Part shown: one piece after another, positions 1-8,904 of the stretch | Numbering within the stretch: position 1 is the first letter of the stretch | How the letters are laid out: every line of letters begins with the position of its first letter | Assembly: GCA_016342355.1 (NCBI GenBank) | Contig: JAEINP010000005.1 | Coordinates: forward strand, 93,423 to 157,422 | Direction: 5' to 3' | From: Desulfatibacillum sp. | GTDB lineage: Bacteria; Desulfobacterota; Desulfobacteria; Desulfobacterales; Desulfatibacillaceae | Length of the DNA stretch: 64,000 nt | The notes under the pieces: model-generated | What the model was told of the DNA's origin: nothing | The model's input: the letters and a program-made list of their open reading frames with translations, nothing else | Databases searched by the model: none | Made by a program: the position numbers and the translations under genes

Positions 1-1
1 G

Positions 2-742
2 CGCGCTATCGACAATAATGAGTATGTGGATGTGATGGTCGACAGGGGGGTAAAGGTCGTGGAAACATCGGGCCATTCCGCTCCTGAAGAACTGTGCAAA
101 CGCTTTAAGGATGCAGGCATGACCTGGATCCACAAATGCGTGGGCGTAAAATACGCACTCAAGGTGCAGAAAATGGGCGCTGACATGGTGACCGTGGTGG
201 GCTATGAAAACGGGGGCGCCACGGGCCGGTTGGACATATGCACCATGGTGCTGGTTCCCACAGTGGTGGACGCGGTGGATGTACCTGTGATCGGCGGCGG
301 CGGAATTTCGGACGGCAGGGGCATTGCCGCCATTCTGGCCCTGGGCGCTGAAGGTGTGATCATGGGCACCCGGATCATGGCCACCATGGAATGTCCCATC
401 CATGACAACCTTAAACAGGCCCTTGTGGGCGCTTCGGAATTGGATACCATGCTTATCATGCGCAGCATCAATGCCACCCATCGGGTGTGGGTCAATGACG
501 CCGCAAAAAAATGCCATGACCTGGAAGAGGCCAAGGCTTCTTTTGAAGAGCTTTATGAAGTCATCAAGGGCGACAACGCCAAAAAGATGTACGACGACGG
601 CGACCTGGATGTGGGTATTGTTTCCTGCGGTCAGGGCGTAGGCCTGACTCATGACGTTCCCACGGTGGCGGTGTTGTTCGACAGGATCATGAAAGAAGCT
701 GAGGAGCGCATTTCCGCCCTATCCGGACAGATTGTCCGCTAA
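2..742 (+). CDS. FMN-dependent nitronate monooxygenase/FabK-type oxidoreductase, C-terminal part
   Basis: The frame is open from the window edge (it reads AIDNNEYVDVM from base 5), so the N-terminus lies upstream and a GTG at 26 is unlikely to be the true start. The protein is a TIM-barrel flavoprotein of the 2-nitropropane dioxygenase/nitronate monooxygenase/FabK superfamily. Two phosphate-gripping glycine motifs typical of FMN binding are visible, PVIGGGGISDGRGIAA and GAEGVIMGTRIMAT, and a family-like C-terminus (SCGQGVGLTHDVPTV) follows. The motif that in nitronate monooxygenases reads GxEAGGHxG appears here as YENGGATGRL, so the active-site histidine is replaced by alanine. This points away from classical nitronate oxidation and towards an enoyl-reductase-like or unknown acyl-CoA reaction (inference). 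A crotonase gene follows after 67 bases on the same strand, consistent with acyl-CoA metabolism. Confidence 0.8.
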   Translation, partial: RAIDNNEYVDVMVDRGVKVVETSGHSAPEELCKRFKDAGMTWIHKCVGVKYALKVQKMGADMVTVVGYENGGATGRLDICTMVLVPTVVDAVDVPVIGGGGISDGRGIAAILALGAEGVIMGTRIMATMECPIHDNLKQALVGASELDTMLIMRSINATHRVWVNDAAKKCHDLEEAKASFEELYEVIKGDNAKKMYDDGDLDVGIVSCGQGVGLTHDVPTVAVLFDRIMKEAEERISALSGQIVR

Positions 743-809
743 GTTCCCCAAAGGGCGTATGCTTGGTCATCGACCTTGTTTTTGCGTCTTGCAAGATAGG
801 AGATATTGA

Positions 810-1616
810 ATGAGCGACGATATTTTGAAAGTGGAAAAGGAAGGGCACATCGCGTGGCTGGTGCTCAATAATCCCCAAAAACGCAACATCATGGGGCACG
901 CTTTTTTTTACGGATTGATTAAAATTTTCAAAGAGTTGGATGAAGACCCGGATGTTCGGGTGGTGGTCATTCGGGCTGAGGGTAAATCATTTACCGCGGG
1001 CCTGGACCTTATGGAAGCCGCCAGTTCACTCAGCGGTGGCTCCGGGGCGGATATCAGGGAAAATCTGCGTAAGCATGTCCTGGATTTACAGGAAAGCATG
1101 AATGTCATAGAACAATGCCGCAAACCGGTTATCGCAGCGGCCTACAGCCATTGTATTGGCGGCGGTATTGACATGCTGAGCGCCTGTGACATCCGTATTT
1201 GCACCAAGGATACTGTTTTTAGCATAAGGGAGACCCGCATTGCCATCATCGCCGACTTGGGCACCTTGCAGCGCATGCCCACCCTTATCGGCCATGGAAG
1301 GTTTCGTGAACTGGCATTGACCGGCCGGGATTTTTCAGGCCAGGAAGCCCTGGACATGGGTTTTGTCACCCATCTATGCGAAGACCAGGAGGCTCTTATA
1401 GCCAAGGCCAGGGAACTGGCCAATGAAATCGCAGGCCTGGCCCCTTTGACAGTCCAGGGGGTCAAGGATGTTATCCTCCATGGCCGGGATAACGGGGTTT
1501 ATCAGGGCCTGCGTTATGTGGCCCAAAAGAATGCGGCCCAACTACCCTCCGAAGATGTGGTGGAAGCGGTAACCGCCTTCATGGAAAAACGCAAGCCCGT
1601 TTTCAAAGGCAAATAG
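810..1616 (+). CDS. Enoyl-CoA hydratase/isomerase family protein, dienoyl-CoA isomerase-like
   Basis: This 268-residue crotonase-fold protein has the oxyanion-hole segments SFTAGLDL and HCIGGGIDML. Three acidic residues that are catalytic in delta3,5-delta2,4-dienoyl-CoA isomerases (ECH1) line up here: Asp in GGGIDML, Glu in IRETRIA and Asp in IIADLGTLQRMP. The ADLGTLQRMP block is characteristic of that subgroup, which shifts the double bonds of dienoyl-CoAs during oxidation of unsaturated fatty acids. The start follows the Shine-Dalgarno GGAG a few bases upstream of ATG. It probably shares a transcript with the upstream flavoprotein, and a strong terminator follows. The exact substrate cannot be read from sequence; a generic enoyl-CoA hydratase is the alternative. 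Confidence 0.85.
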   Translation: MSDDILKVEKEGHIAWLVLNNPQKRNIMGHAFFYGLIKIFKELDEDPDVRVVVIRAEGKSFTAGLDLMEAASSLSGGSGADIRENLRKHVLDLQESMNVIEQCRKPVIAAAYSHCIGGGIDMLSACDIRICTKDTVFSIRETRIAIIADLGTLQRMPTLIGHGRFRELALTGRDFSGQEALDMGFVTHLCEDQEALIAKARELANEIAGLAPLTVQGVKDVILHGRDNGVYQGLRYVAQKNAAQLPSEDVVEAVTAFMEKRKPVFKGK

Positions 1617-1672
1617 CCAATATTCCAACCTGATTTTTCCCATAGTAAATCAGTCTGGAAATGGAGTTTTTA

Positions 1673-1713
1673 GCAGGCGCAGAAAGAGTTCTTTCTGCGC
1701 CTGCTTTTTTTTT
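1673..1713 (+). terminator. Rho-independent terminator after the crotonase gene
   Basis: A perfect 14-base-pair stem (1673-1686 with 1691-1704) closes a 4-base loop and is followed by nine T residues. It separates the flavoprotein/crotonase pair from the next genes. The 265 bases from here to 1978 hold no gene that I can see and presumably carry the promoter of the binding-protein gene. Confidence 0.93.
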
Positions 1714-1978
1714 GGTCACTTTTTGAATGTGGTTTTAACGTTCCCTGTTGCGTATCAGCACAGTTTCCATTCACCTGCAAAAGACTTCCAATATATTCAA
1801 GTAACCATAACTCTGGACCGTATTGATTTCCATAGTATTTCAATCGACAGGGCTACCTGCTTTCCGGTTTTAAGACAATGCCGTTAGGATGTGCTTTGTT
1901 GTTTTTCCAGGCATAAAGTTTGCATAAACAGTGATTTCAAATGTGCAGCGCAACCTTTATATTGCGGAGGAATAATTC

Positions 1979-2764
1979 ATGAAAAGAAATGTATTGAACC
2001 TGCTTTTTATGGTCCTGCTTGTCCTTTCCCTGGTTTTTACAGGAAACGCCCTGGCCGGAGACAAAAATACACGCCTCACCACACTGGAATGGCCTCCTTA
2101 TATTAGTCAAAACATTGACAGCCCAGGGTACTTGGCGGAAGTGGTCAAGGGTGCATTTAGTGAGGTGGGATACAGTAACGCCAATTTTATTTTTCTTGAG
2201 TGGACCGAAGCAGTGCGCCTTGCCCAGGCCGGGAAAGCGGATGCGTCTTTTCCCGAATACTTTTCCACCGACCGAGAGAAGGACTTTGAATTCAGCGATG
2301 CCATGCCTGGCGGCGCGTTGGCCCTTGCCAAACTCAAAGGAAGTAATGTGACCTACACGGGACAGGTTCAGGATCTCAAACCATACAAGCTGGGGGTAGT
2401 GGCAGGTTATATAAACACGGAAGCCATAGATTCCGCAGATTTTATAACCAAGGTGGAATCTGAAGACGACTCCGTGAATCTAAAGAATCTCATTGCAAAA
2501 AAAGTGGATGTGATCGTCATAGACAGGTTGGTGGCAGATATGCTTTTGCAGGGGACGTTTTTTTCCCGTTTTGCCGACAAAGTGGATTTTTTGGAACCTA
2601 TTTTAGAAGTGAAACCCTTGTTCCTGGCCTTTTCGAAAAACAGTCCCAACATGCCTGGAGTCAAGGAGGATTTCAACAAGGGTCTATCGGCATTGAACGC
2701 CAGTGGGAAGCTGGATGCTATTTTAAAGAAATATGGTCTGGAAGGAAAAGTAGGGACAGAATAA
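1979..2764 (+). CDS. Periplasmic solute-binding protein, amino-acid ABC type (SBP_bac_3)
   Basis: The 261-residue product starts with a signal peptide (basic MKRN, hydrophobic stretch, cleavage near residue 26 after ALA). The mature part has the two-lobe solute-binding pattern: TLEWPPYI at the N-terminus, WTEAVRLAQAGKADASFPEY in the first lobe, a TDREKDFEFSDAM segment, and a C-terminal helix LDAILKKYGLEG. GGAGG precedes the ATG at good spacing. No permease or ATPase gene is adjacent. The next gene, 97 bases on, encodes a chemoreceptor, so this protein may present a ligand to a receptor or serve a transporter encoded elsewhere (inference). The ligand is unknown; polar amino acids are typical of the family. 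Confidence 0.85.
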   Translation: MKRNVLNLLFMVLLVLSLVFTGNALAGDKNTRLTTLEWPPYISQNIDSPGYLAEVVKGAFSEVGYSNANFIFLEWTEAVRLAQAGKADASFPEYFSTDREKDFEFSDAMPGGALALAKLKGSNVTYTGQVQDLKPYKLGVVAGYINTEAIDSADFITKVESEDDSVNLKNLIAKKVDVIVIDRLVADMLLQGTFFSRFADKVDFLEPILEVKPLFLAFSKNSPNMPGVKEDFNKGLSALNASGKLDAILKKYGLEGKVGTE

Positions 2765-2861
2765 TACTTCATGCTTAAATCAGCGGTTATGTGTTTGGTT
2801 TTAAACCCGGCTGCAACAAGAGTTCATGCCACAGCCAAAATAGGATTATGAGGATTTGAGA

Positions 2862-5051
2862 ATGAAAATCAAGAGTATTCAACTGAAGATAGCTTTGTCA
2901 GCAGGCCTGTGCATTTTCTTTCTTGCTGGAGTGATCGTGGCCTTTTTCGGTTACAACATGCAAGTCACCGCTATTCAGGACAGGAAAGATGCCGTAGAAA
3001 GGGGTGTTAGTGATGTTGGGGTGGTCGGAGACCAGATCGCGGTAAAAGTCCAGGCGGATCTTAATCATGCCATGAGTTTGGCCCGTTCTCTGGCCCAAAT
3101 CCTGACAGGTGTGAAAGACCCTGAAAAACCCCTGAAAATCTACCGCGACGAAACCAGCTCCATTCTCAAGACCATACTGATAAACAATCCGAAATTGTTA
3201 GGCGTGTATACGGCGTGGGAGCCGGATGCCTTTGACGGCCTGGATGATCTGTATACAGGTACCGAGGGACATGATCAAACAGGACGGTATATTCCCTATT
3301 GGTACAGAACCGAGGCTGGAGAAGCAGCTTTGGAACCCCTGGTAAGCTATGATGTGGATGGTGACGGGGATTATTACCAACTACCCAAAAAACTGGGCCA
3401 TGAATGCCTTATTGAGCCCTATTTGTATGAAATCGCCGGCAAGCAGGTTTTGCTTACCTCGCTGGTGGTGCCTATTATTGTGGATGGTGTTTTTTACGGC
3501 ATTGCCGGTGTGGACCTAAAACTAGACACCCTCCAGGTGACTGTGGATGATGTGGAAAACATATATGGTGGGACTGGCTGGATTTCTCTTGTAAGCAACA
3601 GCGGTTCTCTGGTTGGCGTGACCAACAAACCCGGACTGGCTGGTAAACATATGAAGGAAATTCATAAGGATTGGGAAGAGGATTATGGTTTTGTCAAAGA
3701 TGGAATCCGGGAAGTGTCAGATGACGAAGGAAATATTGCCGGGTTCATCCCCATTAATATAGGTCAGACCGGAACGCCTTGGAGCGTGAATGTAAATGTC
3801 CCGGAGCAAGTCGTGACAGCCAAGGCCGATGCAAAAATGGCCCAGGACAGAAAAAAGCTCCTGCAAATCGTAGGTATTAGCCTGGGTTTGACCCTGGCGG
3901 CCCTTGTCCTTATGTGGTGGGTTTCCGCCCGCATCGCCCGTCCCATTCGCAAAGCCTCGTCTTTGATGGACCGGATTTCCGTAGGCGACCTCAGCGCCAA
4001 GGCGGAAATCCAGGGCTATGACGAAGTGGCGGCCATGGGAGCGTCTATTGACAGCTTCATTGACAATATGCGTGCCTTCCTGGCTTTGCTGAAAGAAGTG
4101 GCCAACGGCAATCTTACGGTCAGGTTTCCCTTTCGGGATGAAAAGGACTCCATTACTCCTGTTGCTCAGCAGATGGTGGACGCCCTGCATACCCTTGCCA
4201 GCGAGGTGAATACGGCAGCCGAGCAGGTACACGCCGGCTCCAACCAGATTTCATCCGCCAGTCAGTCATTGTCCCAAGGCGCAACCGAGCAGGCGGCCTC
4301 CTTGGAGGAAATCACCGCGTCCATGTCGGAAATCGCCAATCAGGCCAAGGGGAATGCGGAAAACGCCAGAGAAGCCAACACTATCGCCCATTCCGTCCGG
4401 GAATCCGGAGAAAAAGGCAATGAACAAATGAGCGTCATGGTTCACTCCATGGACGGCATAGAGAAGGCCAGCAAAGACATTTCCAAAATCATCAAGGTAA
4501 TTGATGACATTGCCTTCCAAACCAACTTGTTGGCCCTCAATGCCGCAGTGGAAGCAGCCAGGGCGGGCAAGCATGGCAAGGGATTTGCCGTGGTGGCCCA
4601 GGAAGTGCGGGCTTTGGCCTCCCGTAGCGCCAAGGCTGCGGCGGAAACCTCGGTGCTGATTGAGGATTCCATTAAGCGGGTGGCCAACGGGTCTGAGGTC
4701 GCCAACCAGACCGAAGAAATCATCCGGGAAATTCTGGAAGGAATTCAGAAAGTGACCAACCTGGCTGGTGAAATTGCGGAAGCCTCCAATGAACAGGCCC
4801 AGGGGGCATCCCAAATCAACCAGGCCCTTGGTCAGATTGACTCCGTGACTCAGCAAAACACGGCCAATGCCGAGGAAACCGCATCTTCCGCCCAGGAACT
4901 TTCTGCCCAGGCCTCCACCTTAAAGGCCCAAATAGGCAGGTTCCAGGTGAGTGATGTGCGCCAAGCTCGGCCAGCGGGTCCTGTTCGCGTGGAGAGCCGT
5001 ACTCCTAAATATGTTCCCATGCTTGAAGCCGCAGATGATTCCTGGGGCTAA
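2862..5051 (+). CDS. Methyl-accepting chemotaxis protein with periplasmic Cache sensor
   Basis: This 729-residue transmembrane chemoreceptor has TM1 at about residues 6-28 and a periplasmic dCache-like sensor of roughly 300 residues. TM2 lies at about 333-356, followed by tandem HAMP-like segments (one ending near 408, a second near GNLTVRFPF) and a long coiled-coil signalling domain. The hairpin tip that contacts CheA/CheW ([20 protein letters not shown]) sits near residue 550. The ATG at 2862 is preferred over a TTG at 2856 because GAGGA lies about 8 bases upstream. No C-terminal CheR-tethering pentapeptide is apparent. Its closeness to the solute-binding protein suggests a joint role in sensing one class of solute, which is inference. 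Confidence 0.95.
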   Translation: MKIKSIQLKIALSAGLCIFFLAGVIVAFFGYNMQVTAIQDRKDAVERGVSDVGVVGDQIAVKVQADLNHAMSLARSLAQILTGVKDPEKPLKIYRDETSSILKTILINNPKLLGVYTAWEPDAFDGLDDLYTGTEGHDQTGRYIPYWYRTEAGEAALEPLVSYDVDGDGDYYQLPKKLGHECLIEPYLYEIAGKQVLLTSLVVPIIVDGVFYGIAGVDLKLDTLQVTVDDVENIYGGTGWISLVSNSGSLVGVTNKPGLAGKHMKEIHKDWEEDYGFVKDGIREVSDDEGNIAGFIPINIGQTGTPWSVNVNVPEQVVTAKADAKMAQDRKKLLQIVGISLGLTLAALVLMWWVSARIARPIRKASSLMDRISVGDLSAKAEIQGYDEVAAMGASIDSFIDNMRAFLALLKEVANGNLTVRFPFRDEKDSITPVAQQMVDALHTLASEVNTAAEQVHAGSNQISSASQSLSQGATEQAASLEEITASMSEIANQAKGNAENAREANTIAHSVRESGEKGNEQMSVMVHSMDGIEKASKDISKIIKVIDDIAFQTNLLALNAAVEAARAGKHGKGFAVVAQEVRALASRSAKAAAETSVLIEDSIKRVANGSEVANQTEEIIREILEGIQKVTNLAGEIAEASNEQAQGASQINQALGQIDSVTQQNTANAEETASSAQELSAQASTLKAQIGRFQVSDVRQARPAGPVRVESRTPKYVPMLEAADDSWG

Positions 5052-5062
5052 AGAGACTATTT

Positions 5063-5104
5063 AACCGGCCCTGTGAGGTTCAACCCATGCAGGGCCGGTT
5101 TTTA
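5063..5104 (+). terminator. Rho-independent terminator after the chemoreceptor gene
   Basis: An 11-base-pair GC-rich stem (5063-5073 with 5090-5100) spans a 16-base loop and runs into a T tract. It lies 12 bases after the stop codon of the chemoreceptor. Confidence 0.9.
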
Positions 5105-5434
5105 TTCCTCCGCCATATGTTTTCTATAACGCACCTATCCCTGGTTTTGTTGTACACACTCATCTCCATTCATGCCCCTTTTTCTGTGAGAAGCCCCTTG
5201 TTCGTTTTCGGGAGAAAGAGGTTGCGCGGGCACTGCCTCCCATGTAATATGTCCGATTGAACCCAGGACTTTAAGGGTAAGATACGGCAGGCTTGGGAGC
5301 GTATCGGAAATTTTTGGACAGTCTCGTGGTTTAGCGAAACATGCCCAAAGGGTTTTCCAGGCCCTTTGAATTTGTCTGCAGAATGCATGAAATTAAAGAG
5401 TGATTAACCGCAAGCACAGCAAAATGGAAAAATT
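5105..5434. other. Intergenic stretch of about 330 bases, no gene seen
   Basis: No frame here has coding character, and I see no RNA gene. It must hold the promoter of the following six-gene operon. A weak 7-base inverted repeat (CAAAGGG/CCCTTTG) sits near 5345-5370, but it has no T tract and I assign it no role. Confidence 0.5.
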
Positions 5435-6007
5435 ATGAAACCCTGGTTAATAGTAGGCGGTTTATTTGCAGCTGGTTTGATCCTGGCTTATGCCGTGGGT
5501 AAAACCCTTGTGATTGCTTTGGTGGGAGGTATTTCGGGCGGGGCGGTAGGCGCTTTGATCGCCTATTTCCTCCTGCAACGAGATAAACAATCGGCAGCGC
5601 CCGCGCCGGAACCCCAATCTCCCGTGGATCCCACCATCCCCCTGTTGGAAAGTCTGGTAGGGCTCAATGTGGCAATCCGGGAACAAGCCCTGCCTTTGCA
5701 GGCCTTGGAAACCACGGAACGGGTCATCGATAAGTTGAGGGAATTATTGCCTGAAATGAACGAAAACTACCGGGGTAACGATCTCACCTGGGAGGTAAAC
5801 CGGTCTGCCGAGGATTATCTGGTGCGTGTCGTCAAGCCATACATGGCTTTGAACTCCGGAGACAGGCAAGATCGCATGGAGGAATTCCTCCAGGGGTTAA
5901 GCAGCCTGGAAACCGCCCTGGACGAGGTGCTGGATGTGGTTCGAAACCACAAACAGGGAGAATTTTCCGTTAAGGCTAAATTTCTCAACGCCCGTTTTGC
6001 CAGGTAA
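5435..6007 (+). CDS. Membrane-anchored protein, first gene of the DUF350/spermidine-synthase operon
   Basis: The product has 190 residues. The first 46 form one or two hydrophobic helices rich in small residues (IVGGLFAAGLILAYAVG, then VIALVGGISGGAVGALIAY). A Pro/Ala linker and a soluble, mainly helical domain with many charged residues follow (about residues 65-190). I do not recognise the family. The soluble part contains LTWEVNRSAEDYLVRVV and leucine-spaced heptads, suggesting a helical bundle or coiled coil on the cytoplasmic face. It opens a run of six codirectional genes with small gaps. The Shine-Dalgarno is weak (GGAAA). Confidence 0.8.
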   Translation: MKPWLIVGGLFAAGLILAYAVGKTLVIALVGGISGGAVGALIAYFLLQRDKQSAAPAPEPQSPVDPTIPLLESLVGLNVAIREQALPLQALETTERVIDKLRELLPEMNENYRGNDLTWEVNRSAEDYLVRVVKPYMALNSGDRQDRMEEFLQGLSSLETALDEVLDVVRNHKQGEFSVKAKFLNARFAR

Positions 6008-6065
6008 CATAAATGGAAAGCAACTTTTCGGATTTCGGAATCAAGAACCAATACGAGGTTGAATA

Positions 6066-6692
6066 ATGGACAATGCCACCAGAAGAAGGCTGGACTCCCA
6101 GTTTGCCGCTGCCAGGTCCCTGAACCCGGAAAAGGTTATCCCGGCCAACGACCGGTATAAATATACTGTGGAGGATGTGGGCCAGGGCGATTTCATCCGG
6201 CTTGAAAACAAGTCCTATGTGGTCCGGGAAATTGGACTCTACCACGAAACCGGCGAAGATTTTCGCAAAAAAACAGGCGATAAGTGGACCGAACTCAGGC
6301 TTTTTTGTATTGAAGACGGGCAGACAGTCCATATTGAGTGGGAAAAGGACGACGAGGTGGAAGCCCATGTGACGGAAAGAGCCTTGGACTTCTCCCAGAT
6401 TAAGGATGATGGGGGTGATGACCTGGATGAGGATGACATGGACAATCTTGCCGAAGAGGAAGACACCATCTTTTTTGATAACAAGGCCTTTGAATATGAC
6501 GATGACTACGCGGCCCTGTATGAAAGGGAAGGGCAGTCGCCTGAAAAAGTCTATTTTTACGATTTCCTTTCCAGAGACAAAAAATGCATTACGGTTGAAG
6601 AATGGGGCTCAGGCAGCGGGAAGGAAGAGTACCAGTTGTTCCTGAGCCGGAAAATCAACCCGGATTCCATAGAGGTGGTAGCCAAATCCTGA
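6066..6692 (+). CDS. DUF4178-like protein
   Basis: This 208-residue soluble protein lacks a signal peptide. Its N-terminal half shows a pattern I associate with DUF4178: YTVEDVGQGDFIRLENKSYV, then a Trp-containing strand (DKWTELRLFC) and HIEWEKDDEVE. A strongly acidic middle segment (about residues 115-150) follows, then a second similar beta-rich unit with VYFYDFLSRDKKCITVEEW. From memory, DUF4178 genes occur next to DUF350 and spermidine-synthase-like genes in actinobacteria and other phyla, and the arrangement here agrees. Molecular function is unknown. Its stop codon overlaps the next start (TGATG), implying translational coupling. Confidence 0.75.
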   Translation: MDNATRRRLDSQFAAARSLNPEKVIPANDRYKYTVEDVGQGDFIRLENKSYVVREIGLYHETGEDFRKKTGDKWTELRLFCIEDGQTVHIEWEKDDEVEAHVTERALDFSQIKDDGGDDLDEDDMDNLAEEEDTIFFDNKAFEYDDDYAALYEREGQSPEKVYFYDFLSRDKKCITVEEWGSGSGKEEYQLFLSRKINPDSIEVVAKS

Positions 6693-7276
6693 TGGATTCA
6701 AAGCAATCACCATATGTGGATATGTCCGCCGCCGAATTGCGCCTGACCCTCCTGGCAGGGCCTGTGGATGCCTCCCGGTTTCATGTGCTGGAGGCTCAAA
6801 CAGTGAATATTGAAGGCTTGGAGGTGGAAGCTCGGATTATCGGCGCCAGCCACTGGGTTACCTTGAGAATGGCGGATTTGTGCATTCACGAGTTGTTTTC
6901 CTGTCACCAAATGAAAGACGAAACAGCCCTGTTGCAATACGGCCCTCTGGGGCAGGTTTCAGGCCCCGTGGACCTGCTGCTGTTCGGAAAACTGAACTAT
7001 ACTTTTAATTCCAGAGTGATGAGTCTGTGCGTTCCTGATGCAGAGGCCAGGGAAATCCGGGAATCCGCCCTTTTAGCTGGAGACAGGGAAGGGCACATGG
7101 GCCTTATCCAGGAATTCCCAAGCCAGGAAGGCCTGCCTGCCCCTCAGACTATTGTGTGGGCATGTCTGGAGCCCGGGGCATTTAAAATGGCCACCATTCA
7201 TTCCTATCCCAATGAAGGCAGTCTGGTTATCACCCGGACAAGGGTCTTTACGGATATAGCCGGGAAGGTGTCATAA
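6692..7276 (+). CDS. DUF2617-like protein
   Basis: This 194-residue soluble protein starts at the ATG that overlaps the preceding stop codon by one base. Several blocks resemble DUF2617: a short strand then RIIGASHWVTLRM, an HELFSC segment, LNYTFNSRVMSL, GLIQEFPSQEG and a C-terminal HSYPNEGSLVITRTRV. I recall DUF2617 genes in actinobacterial loci that also encode DUF4178, DUF350 and a spermidine-synthase-like enzyme, so sequence pattern and context support each other. No catalytic residues are known to me. The assignment needs a profile search; a conserved hypothetical protein is the safe reading. Confidence 0.65.
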   Translation: MDSKQSPYVDMSAAELRLTLLAGPVDASRFHVLEAQTVNIEGLEVEARIIGASHWVTLRMADLCIHELFSCHQMKDETALLQYGPLGQVSGPVDLLLFGKLNYTFNSRVMSLCVPDAEAREIRESALLAGDREGHMGLIQEFPSQEGLPAPQTIVWACLEPGAFKMATIHSYPNEGSLVITRTRVFTDIAGKVS

Positions 7277-7278
7277 TT

Positions 7279-8850
7279 ATGAAATTCAGGGTTTTATTTA
7301 TAATACTTTTGGTATTGTCCCTTACCTTGACAGGCTGCGGGCTGCCCAAAGACCTCAAAAAGGAGGCGGAGACCCAGAATCAGCAGATCATGGATCAGGC
7401 AATGAAGATCAGGGAACGAAAAGTTGCCTTTGAATCCTTTACGAAATCCAATGAATTCAGTAAATTTGCCTCTTATGCGGAACGGGAACACTGGGGGGAA
7501 TACTTTAAAGAAGCCCAGACCTTGTTGAATAAGTCCAAGACAGCCTATGACCAGGAAGTGGCTCCCATTGTGAAAAACAACAAAAAGGATCAGGTCGGAG
7601 AGCTTACCGTGGCATTAGCCAAGGTACGGGCCTTTTTGCGCACATCCAATGAGTTTACGGAAAAGGTGGACAAGCGCATTGCCTTTTTAAAAGAGACCAT
7701 GGCCAATGCAGGCGCCATGGTGCAAAAGGCCGAAGATGATTTCAGCGCTCTCAATACCCGCATTGAACAATCTTCCATTATTCTGGAAAAAGCCAAGGCC
7801 GACTATCCCCAAAAGGCGGAGGATATAAATAACCGGTTTGCGCCCATAAAGAAACTGGCGGAAGAAACCGACACCGCCATGGACAAAGCCCGCAATCAAT
7901 TAAAAAAGCACACCACAGAGGCGGACGCGGATTATGCGGTGTTGGGGGACTCGTGCACAGCCATTGGCCGGAATCTGTCCACTGAACAAAGTGCGTGTGC
8001 GGCTCTGGAAAAACGGACTGGTCAGTTGTACCACAGCTATTCCAAAGTCCTGAACGACATGCGGGTGGACTATTTCGCCACAGTGGGCCGCACCTCCTGG
8101 GACAACAACGCAGAATACGATAGAGACAATGACTATATATACCCCAGTAGGCAGGTGGACGAGGACACTTACGAGCTGTTGGCCGCCCTACCGGAGAACA
8201 CGCTCCTGGCCGGTTACCGGGGCAATGTGTATCCCGCCATCGATAAAATCGCCTGGGCTTCCCTGAAAATCAATCCCACGGAGAATATGTCGTCTTGGGA
8301 TGACGAGGCCCAGTTCTGGCTTTCAGACCTGGACGCTAAATTCTATCATAAATACATTATGTTGGAGGATGGCGTAAAGAAGGAAACCGACTGGGTTCCC
8401 GTGGACGAGGATTTATTCGACCAATATGAAGAAGCCTTGGGTATGACCATTCTTTCCAAGCCTTACGGCATGTACGAGGATGAAATTCTGTCCCAGGCAA
8501 CTCCTCCGGGAATGGCCTATGTAGACAACCCCAAATACGGGGAATGGCAGCAGGATTCGTCCGGGCGCAGCTTCTGGCATTGGTACGGACAGTACGCATT
8601 TTTCCGGACCATTATGGGGGGCGGCTATTATTATCGGGGCGATTATGATCGTTGGAACAGGAATTACCGGGGCAGGCAGCCCTATTACGGAACCGGAAGC
8701 AATACCTACGGAACCAATTCTCCATATGGTCGCAAACATTATTCCGGCTCCTACTATGGGAAGAGCGGCGGTTTTTCCACCCAAAGCCCCACGGTAAGGG
8801 GCAGCGGAGCAGCGGCTCGGGGCGGTGGTCCCGGGGGCGCTGGAAAATAA
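7279..8850 (+). CDS. Outer-envelope lipoprotein with coiled coil and Gly/Tyr-rich C-terminus
   Basis: The 523-residue precursor has a lipoprotein signal ending in LTLTGC, with the lipidated cysteine at residue 20. Residues of about 24-230 are predicted from heptad spacing to form long helices rich in Lys/Glu/Ala. The following region has many aromatic residues (AQFWLSDLDAKFYHKYIM, then FWHWYGQYAFFR). The last 90 residues are low-complexity, rich in Gly, Tyr, Arg and Ser, ending in AAARGGGPGGAGK. Such tails recall DUF4247 and YjfM/DUF1190 proteins in related loci, but I cannot assign the family. It starts 2 bases after the upstream stop and is the only exported soluble component of the operon. 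Confidence 0.8.
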   Translation: MKFRVLFIILLVLSLTLTGCGLPKDLKKEAETQNQQIMDQAMKIRERKVAFESFTKSNEFSKFASYAEREHWGEYFKEAQTLLNKSKTAYDQEVAPIVKNNKKDQVGELTVALAKVRAFLRTSNEFTEKVDKRIAFLKETMANAGAMVQKAEDDFSALNTRIEQSSIILEKAKADYPQKAEDINNRFAPIKKLAEETDTAMDKARNQLKKHTTEADADYAVLGDSCTAIGRNLSTEQSACAALEKRTGQLYHSYSKVLNDMRVDYFATVGRTSWDNNAEYDRDNDYIYPSRQVDEDTYELLAALPENTLLAGYRGNVYPAIDKIAWASLKINPTENMSSWDDEAQFWLSDLDAKFYHKYIMLEDGVKKETDWVPVDEDLFDQYEEALGMTILSKPYGMYEDEILSQATPPGMAYVDNPKYGEWQQDSSGRSFWHWYGQYAFFRTIMGGGYYYRGDYDRWNRNYRGRQPYYGTGSNTYGTNSPYGRKHYSGSYYGKSGGFSTQSPTVRGSGAAARGGGPGGAGK

Positions 8851-8904
8851 AAAAATCACGGGCGTTATTTTTTAAACGCAACGTTTACCGGGAGGCTTAG
8901 TGGC

